Below, in pieces: positions 17,036 through 24,020 of a DNA stretch of 64,000 nt. The translations under genes were made by a program, and so were the position numbers. This DNA is from Prolixibacteraceae bacterium. GTDB taxonomy: Bacteria > Bacteroidota > Bacteroidia > Bacteroidales > Prolixibacteraceae. Positions within the stretch are counted from its first letter, which is position 1. Every line of letters begins with the position of its first letter. The notes under the pieces were generated by a model that worked only from the letters and a program-made list of their open reading frames with translations, ran no database searches and was not told where the DNA came from. The stretch lies in the NCBI GenBank assembly GCA_003457135.1, contig DMSQ01000074.1, positions 50,149-114,148 of the forward strand. Reading direction: 5' to 3'.

Positions 17036-18052
17036 TTATTCCCCGTATTTCAGTAAAAATTCGGGGTTGATGGCTTTAAAGCTCACCCGGCCATTATTAA
17101 AATACTCGTTCGACAGTATAAGGTCAATTTTTTCGTTAAGCGGTCGGATAACGATGCCTTCGGCCCAGTTCTCTGGGCAGATTTTGCTTTTAATGGTTGC
17201 CATTCGTACAATCTCGTCAATGTCGTTCGAAAGCTCGTATTCGGAGGATATTAGCGGAACAGCGGGCAAATTCAGTTTGTCCATTAAGTCAAAAAATGGC
17301 TTAAAGGGCAGGTATTCAAACTTATCGATGTCGAAAGCATTGAAAAACCGTATAGTTTGGCCTCTTAATTTCAGTTTGTTATCCTGAATGCCTTCGCCAA
17401 TTAATTCTCCCTGAAGTGCGAAGTTACCATTTAAGGAGCGCAGTTTATTTTCAATATCCAATTCCCTTGCAACCTTCCAGAAGCTGTTTTCATCATCTTC
17501 AAGTAGTTCAAGATTTCGCGAACACACGCCAAATTCGCCATTGTTGATATAATAAGTTCCCGAACTGCCATCCACTTTTTCTGTGATATAGCATTTCTCA
17601 CCATTGTACTCATCCAGAAGTTTTTGAATCACCTGTACTCTAGGTTCATCGGTTTTCGGGATAAACGATGGGAATTTGCCTTTCATTACACCGCTCAAAC
17701 AGGCAGGGATTGGTGGTTCGTATTTCGAAATTCCTAAAACTTCGGTACAATCTGCATCTTCAATCAATTCAAAATCAGGTGGCAGAATTGTCAATGGGAA
17801 ACAAATGCCCTGGGATATTTGGCCGCGTAGCTTTATCGTCCTGATTCTCATTCCACGCGGTTTCAAAAACTCAAATTCAGGCCGGTCGGGCATTAAACTG
17901 TCTATCTCGCAATATACGACCATATCGCCCACCATAAAATCGTTTTTTTTGACCACCAACTGCCAACCCAAAACTGTAGCTTTTTCAATTGCATCAGCTC
18001 CTTCAATGGGCTCTAATGCCTTTATTATCTGTATGCTTGCTAATTTCCTCAT
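17036..18052 (-). CDS. ATP-dependent RNA ligase, DRB0094 (Rnl5-type) family
   Basis: The 338-residue protein matches the Deinococcus RNA ligase family. An N-terminal domain of about 120 residues (IIKALEPIEGADAIEKATVLGW; VGDMVVYCEIDSLMPD) precedes a nucleotidyltransferase domain. The adenylated lysine is K159 in TEKVDGSS, the KxDG motif; later motifs include ALQGELIGEGIQ, FNAFDID and EGIVIRP. These enzymes seal nicked RNA. It lies 146 bp downstream of the HEPN-SecB operon on the same strand; a near -7 sequence (TACTTTG on the minus strand) suggests its own promoter. Confidence 0.88.
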   Translation of the reverse strand: MRKLASIQIIKALEPIEGADAIEKATVLGWQLVVKKNDFMVGDMVVYCEIDSLMPDRPEFEFLKPRGMRIRTIKLRGQISQGICFPLTILPPDFELIEDADCTEVLGISKYEPPIPACLSGVMKGKFPSFIPKTDEPRVQVIQKLLDEYNGEKCYITEKVDGSSGTYYINNGEFGVCSRNLELLEDDENSFWKVARELDIENKLRSLNGNFALQGELIGEGIQDNKLKLRGQTIRFFNAFDIDKFEYLPFKPFFDLMDKLNLPAVPLISSEYELSNDIDEIVRMATIKSKICPENWAEGIVIRPLNEKIDLILSNEYFNNGRVSFKAINPEFLLKYGE

Positions 18053-18198
18053 TTTACCTGAAAATTATCTGTTAATATCTGAACTTGTTACAAAGTAAAA
18101 ATAGTGTGAAAAACTCATTTAAAATGAAAACCAGGAAATAAGTTTAACCCTATTCCTGAAGTTAATTCAGGTTATCCATCGCGATAATTTCGAAAGTT

Positions 18199-18396
18199 TC
18201 ATTCTTCCCGCTTTGTCCGTTTCATAGGTTTCGGCGGAACAACGACAATTTCATAGCGGCATTCCGGACAAATGTAGGCTTCACAACCTGTACAGGCGAA
18301 ACAGTTGCTGCACGAGCGTTCGGGCAGTTTTTTATCCCAGGTTTTTCCGCAGTGGGGGCAGGTTAAATTAGTTGGATTTTCAGAATTGGTAATCAC
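18199..18396 (-). CDS. Small zinc-ribbon protein
   Basis: This 65-residue protein carries three Cys-x2-Cys pairs or more (CPHCGKTW, CSNCFACTGC, CPECRYEI) and ends in a basic tail. It probably binds one or two zinc ions. It lies 12 bp after the SecB-like gene on the same strand, so it may be the fourth gene of that operon. Similar Cys-rich proteins occur next to metal transporters, and znuABC is just beyond the operon, so an older link to zinc uptake is possible. The function is unknown. Confidence 0.65.
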   Translation of the reverse strand: MITNSENPTNLTCPHCGKTWDKKLPERSCSNCFACTGCEAYICPECRYEIVVVPPKPMKRTKREE

Positions 18397-18408
18397 AGTT
18401 CCCTGGAG

Positions 18409-18828
18409 TTATACCCAATGTGTATTTTTCTCAAGTTCAGGAGCTAACTGAGTCAGGTTAAGTGTTGGGAGATTTATTGGAGACATTCCGGACAATGTAG
18501 TTAGGGCAGCAATATATGCTCTAATATATGGGAATAGAATTGCTGGTGCATTGATATAAAAAAAAGAATGAAGCATTTTGTCGGAAACTTCACCTTCTAA
18601 AGAATAGGATGCGACGGTTTCAACCTCAATCAATAGAGACTTATCCTCATCCTCTATCCGTATGTCGAGAGAAAGCTCAAACCTACCATCTTCTTTAAAA
18701 TGAGTTCCTTTTGGTTCAAAACTTATTTGGAGAGATTTTGGTGTTTCATCTGACTTCCGGCTAATTACAGACCGTAAGATGTTATATTTTTCAAATTTAA
18801 ATGCTGATTTTATTGCTTCTTCCATCAT
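18409..18828 (-). CDS. SecB-like chaperone, third gene of putative TAC module
   Basis: The 139-residue protein has the SecB fold signature in its C-terminal half: FFYINAPAILFPYIRAYI then TLSGMSPINLPTLNL. The N-terminal half has the strand pattern of SecB (FEPKGTHFKEDGRFELSLDI). Canonical SecB keeps preproteins unfolded for export, but SecB-like proteins encoded beside toxin-antitoxin genes (as with Rv1957 of Mycobacterium tuberculosis) stabilise an aggregation- or proteolysis-prone antitoxin. Here it follows the 121-residue gene by one base and a HEPN gene, so the chaperone role in a TAC system is the better inference. Confidence 0.82.
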   Translation of the reverse strand: MMEEAIKSAFKFEKYNILRSVISRKSDETPKSLQISFEPKGTHFKEDGRFELSLDIRIEDEDKSLLIEVETVASYSLEGEVSDKMLHSFFYINAPAILFPYIRAYIAALTTLSGMSPINLPTLNLTQLAPELEKNTHWV

Positions 18829-18829
18829 T

Positions 18830-19195
18830 CTATGCTGCTAATGCGTAATTATTTTCACCGCTAAGGTATGCTTTGTCCTTAATATTCTTTAAGCTATAAT
18901 CAAATAGTACCTCCACCATATAAGGCGTATAAAGAATAAATTCAGGAGAATTAATACTGATCAAAGAATCCTTACTAAAAAATAAAATACTTTCCGGAAA
19001 AAATAAGTTGTCAAAATCAAAAGTTAAATCTGCTTCATCATTTTGAAAAACTTTGTTTGATTCGAACTCGATTTTAGGCTCAACCAGAACCTGATGAAGG
19101 TTTACTTTTTCATCAAATTGGTAAGAAAAGGTAAAATTGGGATAAAGTTTCAGTAACTTCAGAAGTCCCGTTTTAATATATTCTTTGCTATTCAT
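18830..19195 (-). CDS. Putative antitoxin ending in an SsrA-like degron (unknown family)
   Basis: The 121-residue protein belongs to no family I recognise. It is acidic and aromatic-rich (LYPNFTFSYQFDEK; EADLTFDFDNLFFPESILFF) with no helix-turn-helix or cleavage motif visible. Its last ten residues are SGENNYALAA, directly before TAG; this is nearly the E. coli SsrA tag ANDENYALAA, whose LAA end is recognised by ClpXP. Its start overlaps the HEPN stop by 4 bp and its stop is one base before the SecB-like gene. Inferred role: labile antitoxin for the HEPN protein, a client of the SecB-like chaperone. Confidence 0.7.
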   Translation of the reverse strand: MNSKEYIKTGLLKLLKLYPNFTFSYQFDEKVNLHQVLVEPKIEFESNKVFQNDEADLTFDFDNLFFPESILFFSKDSLISINSPEFILYTPYMVEVLFDYSLKNIKDKAYLSGENNYALAA

Positions 19196-19614
19196 AGGTG
19201 ACAGTTTAATTTCAATAAATGTACAAGTTCTGTTGATAAACGCAGAGATTCCTTGCTTTGTTCGTCTGTTATAGGTAAATCAAAATAATCAGATTCAGTT
19301 CTAATTTTTTTTAATTTCTTGATATTGTAGGTAAAAGTACGATATGCTTCTGTTGAACACTTTTTAATTTCAGCTCCCAACCGATTGATCACGTATTCAT
19401 GTGTTCCAATTATCCCAGATCTTGTTTGTTTTAGCTGATTTAATTCTTCATCTTGTTTCTGGTAATCAATTCCAGAAAATTCCTGTAATGCATATTTGCT
19501 TAATTGAAAGGAACTGTAATATGAACAGTGCACACTTGGAGCATGAAGACCATGTTTAATCAGTAATTCTGCTGATGAAAGGTTGTGTTCTGATTTTGTT
19601 TTTAAATAGCTCAC
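19192..19614 (-). CDS. HEPN domain protein (UPF0332-like), putative ribonuclease toxin
   Basis: The 140-residue all-helical protein fits the UPF0332/COG1895 HEPN pattern: SAELLIKHGLHAPSVHCSYYSSFQLSKYAL, then GTHEYVINRLG, then LKKIRTESDYFDLPITDEQS, matching the common 'R..ADY' region. The R-x4-6-H catalytic signature could be R65-x6-H72 (RSGIIGTH), though that stretch is not clearly in the expected helix. HEPN proteins are often RNases or pair with antitoxins such as MNT nucleotidyltransferases; no MNT is here. GTG is the start codon at 19614. It is first in the operon and overlaps the next gene by 4 bp. Confidence 0.78.
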   Translation of the reverse strand: MSYLKTKSEHNLSSAELLIKHGLHAPSVHCSYYSSFQLSKYALQEFSGIDYQKQDEELNQLKQTRSGIIGTHEYVINRLGAEIKKCSTEAYRTFTYNIKKLKKIRTESDYFDLPITDEQSKESLRLSTELVHLLKLNCHL

Positions 19615-19626
19615 TTATTTGAGGTT

Positions 19627-19667
19627 GCAAATATATGATGGTAAAAATTACTAATCAAGCAAATATA
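19627..19667 (-). promoter_or_regulatory. Promoter of the HEPN-SecB operon with 9-bp direct repeats
   Basis: The minus strand carries TATATTTG (19635-19628), an exact TAnnTTTG element, and TTG (19658-19656) 20 bp upstream as a -33 box. The start codon is only 13 bp past the -7 element, so the leader is very short. GCAAATATA occurs twice (19627-19635 and 19659-19667), 32 bp apart, about three helical turns, a layout that would suit autoregulation. Confidence 0.6.
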
Positions 19668-19701
19668 AAGAATTTTATTTTCACGACCATAAAAACAGCC
19701 T

Positions 19702-20520
19702 TTAATGTTTAATGTTAAAAGCTCTAATCAACTTAACTATCCCGAAAAGTACAACCTGGGTAAAAATAATCGTTGCCCCGGAAGGAATATCGGCAAAATA
19801 TGAAATCAGTAATCCGATAAATGATGCCAGAAAAGCGAACCCAACTGAATAGAACATCATCCGTCCAAATTCACGGGTTAGCACATTGGCAGTGGCCTGC
19901 GGAATGGTAAGCAGAGACAGAATCAGGATTATACCAACCACACGGATGTTCAGTACGATGGTCAGCGAGATCAGTACCATCAGCAAATAATTGAACAGGT
20001 TTACCGGCAGGTTGGAGGTTTTTGCAAAATCTTCGTCGAAAGAAATGTAAAGGATAGTGCGATAAAAAAAGGTGAAAAACAGGATGATGATTACCGCTAG
20101 TGCAAGCATCAGCCAGAGTTCGCCGGTTGAAACAGTCAGGATACTTCCGAACAAATAGCTCATCAGGTTGGGCGCATAGCCTGGGGTGAGGTACACAAAA
20201 ATAATCCCGATGGCCATACCAAGCGACCACCAAATGGCTATAGACGAGTCTTCGCGTACTTTGCCTTTGCTGCTGAAAAGCTGAATGCCCATTCCGGATA
20301 AAATGGAAAAGATACCTGCTCCAACCAATGGATTAATGCCCAGATAATAACCCATCCCAATTCCTCCAAACGAAGCGTGGGTGATTCCGCCGCTGATGAA
20401 GACAATGCGTCGTGAAACAATGTAGGTGCCGACAATTCCGCATGAAATGGCTGCCAGCAGCGATGCCAGAAAGGCATTCACAAAAAAATCGTATGAAAAC
20501 AGTTCAATGATGGTGTTCAT
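19702..20520 (-). CDS. znuB: Metal ABC transporter permease (ZnuB-like)
   Basis: This 272-residue ABC-3 family permease has eight or more membrane helices and characteristic segments GGITHASFGGIGMGYYLG and the late VVGIILILSLLTIPQATA. It forms the membrane channel of a zinc or manganese importer. ATG at 20520 is preferred; one at 20535 is also in frame. It overlaps the ATPase gene's end by 17 bp, so the genes are coupled. Confidence 0.88.
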   Translation of the reverse strand: MNTIIELFSYDFFVNAFLASLLAAISCGIVGTYIVSRRIVFISGGITHASFGGIGMGYYLGINPLVGAGIFSILSGMGIQLFSSKGKVREDSSIAIWWSLGMAIGIIFVYLTPGYAPNLMSYLFGSILTVSTGELWLMLALAVIIILFFTFFYRTILYISFDEDFAKTSNLPVNLFNYLLMVLISLTIVLNIRVVGIILILSLLTIPQATANVLTREFGRMMFYSVGFAFLASFIGLLISYFADIPSGATIIFTQVVLFGIVKLIRAFNIKH

Positions 20521-21271
20521 GGTGTTCGTGTTCATCGTGTAACCTCAGTACGGTATGAGGAATATTTCCGTGGACAATAATTTGCAGCGGACAATTGTAG
20601 GATGCCAATTGCTCTTCAGTAATAATATTACTCGGGTGATGGTGCAAATTCCGGTTGACGCAGGCAATGGTTTTTACAAAAAATGAAATAGTTCCCACAT
20701 CGTGCGAAATCAACAGAATAGCCATTTGCCCGTTCAGTTCTTTGAGTTTCAGGTAAAGTTCGCCTTCAAAATTGTTGTCAACGTAAGTGCTTGGCTCGTC
20801 CAAAACCAACAGTTCAGGATTATTCATCAAAGCGCGGCATAAAAATACACGTTGCATCTGCCCTCCTGAAAGTTCGCCAATGGCTTTGTTGCGGATTTCT
20901 GAGATGCCCATCTCGGCAAGCAGCGATTCAGCTTTTTCTTTTTCTGCTGTATTTCTCCGGAATGATGAGAACAGGGCAGAATCTGACTTTCCTGACCGAA
21001 CCACATCAATCACCGAAATCGGGAAGCGTTTGTCTATCTGGTTAACTTGCGGAAGATAGCCGATATTGGTTTTACTGATGTGCAGGATCATTTCTCCTGA
21101 AATGGGTTTGATCAGTCCGAGAATGGTTTTGATGAGCGTGGTTTTACCGCCTCCGTTAGGGCCGATAACTCCAATAAAGTCGCCGGAATGAACTTCAAGA
21201 TTCACATCGTCGAGCACTATGTTACCATCGTATCCGGCTGAAAGATTTTTTATTTCAAGCAGTTTCTTCAT
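20504..21271 (-). CDS. znuC: Metal ABC transporter ATP-binding protein (ZnuC-like)
   Basis: The 255-residue ATPase has Walker A GPNGGGKTTL, the Q-loop region YLPQVNQIDKRFP, signature LSGGQMQRV, Walker B LLVLDEPS and the H-loop LLISHDVG. The C-terminus is His-rich (HDEHEHHEHHH), which suggests zinc sensing or binding and supports a zinc importer. It is the second gene of znuA-znuC-znuB, overlapping both neighbours. Confidence 0.92.
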   Translation of the reverse strand: MKKLLEIKNLSAGYDGNIVLDDVNLEVHSGDFIGVIGPNGGGKTTLIKTILGLIKPISGEMILHISKTNIGYLPQVNQIDKRFPISVIDVVRSGKSDSALFSSFRRNTAEKEKAESLLAEMGISEIRNKAIGELSGGQMQRVFLCRALMNNPELLVLDEPSTYVDNNFEGELYLKLKELNGQMAILLISHDVGTISFFVKTIACVNRNLHHHPSNIITEEQLASYNCPLQIIVHGNIPHTVLRLHDEHEHHEHHH

Positions 21272-22134
21272 TTTTGGGCTGCTATTTTTTCGGAAATGTC
21301 CAACATCTGTTTTTCCCAGTTATAATCGAGTGGATCAATGGTAATCACCTCGCCGCCAATTTCGCGTGAAAGCTGCAATGCATTTTCAGCATCAAATTCC
21401 TTTTGGATAAAAATTACCCGGATGTTTTGGTCACGTGCCAAATCCACTATGGTTTTCATATGTTTGGGCGATGGCTCTTTCCCATCCAGTTCAAGCGGAA
21501 TCTGTTCAAGTTTAAACTGGCGGGCATAGTAACCCAGCGCCGGATGAAAAATCAGGATATTCCGGTTCGTTAAAGGCGCAAGTTTCATTTCGATTTGTTC
21601 CGAAAGGGAATCAATTTTAGATATGAAACGGGAATAGTTGTGCCTAAAAGTAGTGGCATGTTCGGGGAAACTGGAATTTAGAGCATTCAGCGTATTTTGG
21701 GCCATCGTTTTTACTTCGGCAGGCGCCAACCAAACGTGTGGGTCAAAGGCTTCAGCGTGTTCATGACCATGACTTTCCTCTTCATGATCACTACCTGCTA
21801 TCGGTTCAATTCCTTCAGAACATTTTACTATAACCAGATTTTTATTGATTTCTGCAAACTTATCTTTCCAGGCATCCTCGAAAGTGAGCAATCCGATTTG
21901 AAGCCATACTTTTGATTTGGCCAGATCTTTCATCTGGGAAGGCAAAACCGAATAGTTATGCGGGCTCGATCCGGGAGGTACCAACACATTCACGTGCAAC
22001 AACTCGCCTGCAATCTGTTCGATAAAATATTTCTGTGGCAATATACTTACTGAAACCATATTGGTGGTTTCCTTCTGTTTCGGCTGACACGCAAACAGGA
22101 TGATTGTAATAATCAGATAAAGAAATTTCTTCAT
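21268..22134 (-). CDS. znuA: Zinc ABC transporter substrate-binding lipoprotein (ZnuA-like)
   Basis: This 288-residue cluster A-I solute-binding protein has a lipoprotein signal (MKKFLYLIITIILFACQPK, lipid-bound Cys after LFA). Metal ligands are seen in GSSPHNYS, AFDPHVWLAP, and FHPALGYYA, and a His/Glu-rich loop (HEEESHGHEHAEAF) is typical of zinc-specific ZnuA. ATG at 22134 gives the lipobox near the N-terminus and lies 40 bp past the -7 element; the longer frame at 22224 would read through the promoter. Confidence 0.9.
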   Translation of the reverse strand: MKKFLYLIITIILFACQPKQKETTNMVSVSILPQKYFIEQIAGELLHVNVLVPPGSSPHNYSVLPSQMKDLAKSKVWLQIGLLTFEDAWKDKFAEINKNLVIVKCSEGIEPIAGSDHEEESHGHEHAEAFDPHVWLAPAEVKTMAQNTLNALNSSFPEHATTFRHNYSRFISKIDSLSEQIEMKLAPLTNRNILIFHPALGYYARQFKLEQIPLELDGKEPSPKHMKTIVDLARDQNIRVIFIQKEFDAENALQLSREIGGEVITIDPLDYNWEKQMLDISEKIAAQK

Positions 22135-22173
22135 ATTCAAATTGAATGATAAACGGGTATTAACATTTTCAAT

Positions 22174-22181
22174 CAAAGATA
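22174..22181 (-). promoter_or_regulatory. TAnnTTTG -7 element of znuACB
   Basis: The minus strand reads TATCTTTG at 22181-22174, an exact -7 consensus 40 bp before the znuA ATG. It supports the shorter znuA start. A Zur-type operator was not identified with certainty. Confidence 0.45.
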
Positions 22182-22208
22182 GTTCGATTTCCGGATTGCT
22201 GAAAATAT

Positions 22209-22246
22209 TGTCATTGTTTGTCATTGATGGTCATTGGTCGTTATTG
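22209..22246. repeat. Four 10-bp-phased GTCATTG repeats upstream of znuACB
   Basis: TGTCATTG, TGTCATTG, GGTCATTG and CGTTATTG occur at 22209, 22219, 22229 and 22239, exactly one DNA turn apart, ending about 30 bp upstream of the znu -7 element. They could be a phased regulator array. The following bases also hold simple AATGACT repeats, so a low-complexity intergenic repeat is an equal possibility. Confidence 0.4.
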
Positions 22247-22329
22247 AAGTCTGCAATTTCGTTTACTATGAATGACTTAATGACTAAAAATGACTTTTTC
22301 TATACTGAAAAACTGATAACTGAGACTGA

Positions 22330-22593
22330 TCACTTTTTTTTGTCTTTTTTCGGCGGAACCGGATCGTAGCCATGTGTTCCCCATGGATGACATCTGGATA
22401 TACGTTTGGTTCCCAGCCAAAACCCCTTAAACGGGCCATGAATTTTGATGGCATCGATGGCATATTGCGAACAAGTTGGATTGTGCCGGCAAGAAGCGAA
22501 GGTGAGAGGTGAAATGGCATATTTATAGAAATACACCGGTAATATGAGTATCCATCCTAACATCTTCAGTATGAAATGAAAAAGAGTTTTCAT
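22330..22593 (-). CDS. yidD: Membrane protein insertion efficiency factor YidD
   Basis: The 87-residue protein has the full YidD pattern: an N-terminal amphipathic/hydrophobic segment, the motif YKYAISPLTFASCRHNPTCSQYAIDAIKIHGPFKG, and the C-terminal RISRCHPWGTHGYDPVP. It helps YidC-dependent membrane protein insertion. It overlaps the stop of an upstream hydrolase fragment by 4 bp (ATGA). Confidence 0.95.
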   Translation of the reverse strand: MKTLFHFILKMLGWILILPVYFYKYAISPLTFASCRHNPTCSQYAIDAIKIHGPFKGFWLGTKRISRCHPWGTHGYDPVPPKKDKKK

Positions 22594-22943
22594 GGAATCA
22601 TTGCCAGACCAGGCTGTGGCCGGAATGGCGGTGTAACAGAAATTCTTTTAACAGCAATGGTTTTCAAAAAAGGCAGAGATTCCTGCCAGAAGGGTAACTT
22701 TTCGAGCGTATGTTTGAGCAGCCAGCTATATAACTCATCGTTATTACAATCATGTCGTCCGTGCAGGTAAAAAATAACCGGCCATTTTTTGTAAGGATCT
22801 TTACCGTAATCTTCCGGAACATGCAAAAGGTAGCTGTATTTTACCTCCTTCAGGATTGGTAAAGCAACTGCTTTTTGAGATTTAAAACTCAGTGAAAGGA
22901 CTAAAATAATGCAAAAAAAGATATGTCTTTTTATGTTTTTCAA
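22590..22943 (-). pseudogene. Truncated predicted esterase/peptidase (COG4099-like), N-terminal part
   Basis: The 117-residue product has a signal peptide and then the opening strands of an alpha/beta hydrolase (YLLHVPEDYGKDPYKKWPVIFYLHGRHD), where HG forms the oxyanion site. The nucleophile motif GxSxG, acid and His that should follow are missing, and the reading frame ends at yidD. Complete family members are about 220 residues or more. It therefore looks like a decayed remnant, though a short active form cannot be excluded. It is translationally coupled to yidD by an ATGA overlap. Confidence 0.55.
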
Positions 22944-23014
22944 GCTTCTGTTTGATTTGTTTTGTTGGTGAAGCTATGAAAATTGAACCAGACAACCTGA
23001 ACCATTAACAATTT

Positions 23015-24001
23015 TTAAATATTCGATTTTTCTATTTCTTTGTAAACCAGGGCGCTGGCACCTACGATAGGAGCATCGCCAGGTTTTAATTGCGAAGGCA
23101 GGATTTTGATCTTATTTTTGAATGTTGTTAACAAATTCTGCTCCATACTTTCTTTGGTAGGTTTGAAAATATAGTCGCCTGCAGCGGTTGGTCCACCAAA
23201 CATGAAGATGGCTTCGGGACTCAGGTGGTGGGCAGTATCGGCAAAACTGATTCCCAACCATTTTCCGGTAAGTTCAAACACTTCATTGGCTATCTGATCT
23301 CCTTTTTCAGCGGCTTCAAAAATCGCTTTTGAATCGAGTTCGTTAAACGATTTATTAGCCAGTAAACTGTTGGTCGCATTGTATTTTACCAACAGCTCAA
23401 AAGCAGTCCGTTTCATTCCGGGAGCCGAGCAGTATGCTTCCATATGTCCCCGTAATCCGCAGCCACATAGCCTTCCTTCAGGGAAAAGTGTGGTATGTCC
23501 GCATTCCCCGGCAAAACCATCGCTTCCATATACCAGGTCGCCATTTACCACAATGCCACTGCCAACTCCGGTTCCGAGAGTGAACATGACAAAGTTTTTC
23601 ATTCCTTTGGCACCACCGTAAATCATTTCGCCAATAGCTGCCGCGTTGGCATCATTCGTCAAGGCAATAGCCTGAAGTTCAGGGAATTTAACTTTAAGTA
23701 GTTTTACTAAAGGAACGATTCCTTTAAAAGCCAGGTTTGCGGCATATTCAATGGTTCCTGCATAATAGTTTCCGTTGGGAGCGCCAATGCCTATTCCCAG
23801 AACATTCAGGTCAGGATTCACAAGTTTGGCTGAATTAATCAATTCATGTATGGCTATAGATAAATCATCAACATAACGATCTACATCACCATCTGTAGGG
23901 GTTGCAATGTTATCTTTCAGTATGACATTACCCAGATCATCAACTATGCCAATGGCGGTATTCGTTCCGCCAATATCAACTCCAATTGCTACTTTTTTCA
24001 T
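23015..24001 (-). CDS. ROK-family sugar kinase (glucokinase-like)
   Basis: The 328-residue protein has the ROK signatures: IGVDIGGTNTAIGIVD (ATP phosphate loop), the catalytic Asp in ALTNDANAAAIGE, LGTGVGSGIV, and the zinc site GECGHTTLFPEGRLCGCGLRGHMEAY with Cys/His ligands. It phosphorylates glucose or a related hexose. It lies 19 bp downstream of a sugar permease gene, so they form an uptake-and-phosphorylation operon. Confidence 0.9.
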   Translation of the reverse strand: MKKVAIGVDIGGTNTAIGIVDDLGNVILKDNIATPTDGDVDRYVDDLSIAIHELINSAKLVNPDLNVLGIGIGAPNGNYYAGTIEYAANLAFKGIVPLVKLLKVKFPELQAIALTNDANAAAIGEMIYGGAKGMKNFVMFTLGTGVGSGIVVNGDLVYGSDGFAGECGHTTLFPEGRLCGCGLRGHMEAYCSAPGMKRTAFELLVKYNATNSLLANKSFNELDSKAIFEAAEKGDQIANEVFELTGKWLGISFADTAHHLSPEAIFMFGGPTAAGDYIFKPTKESMEQNLLTTFKNKIKILPSQLKPGDAPIVGASALVYKEIEKSNI

Positions 24002-24020
24002 CTGTATAAATTTTAAATTT

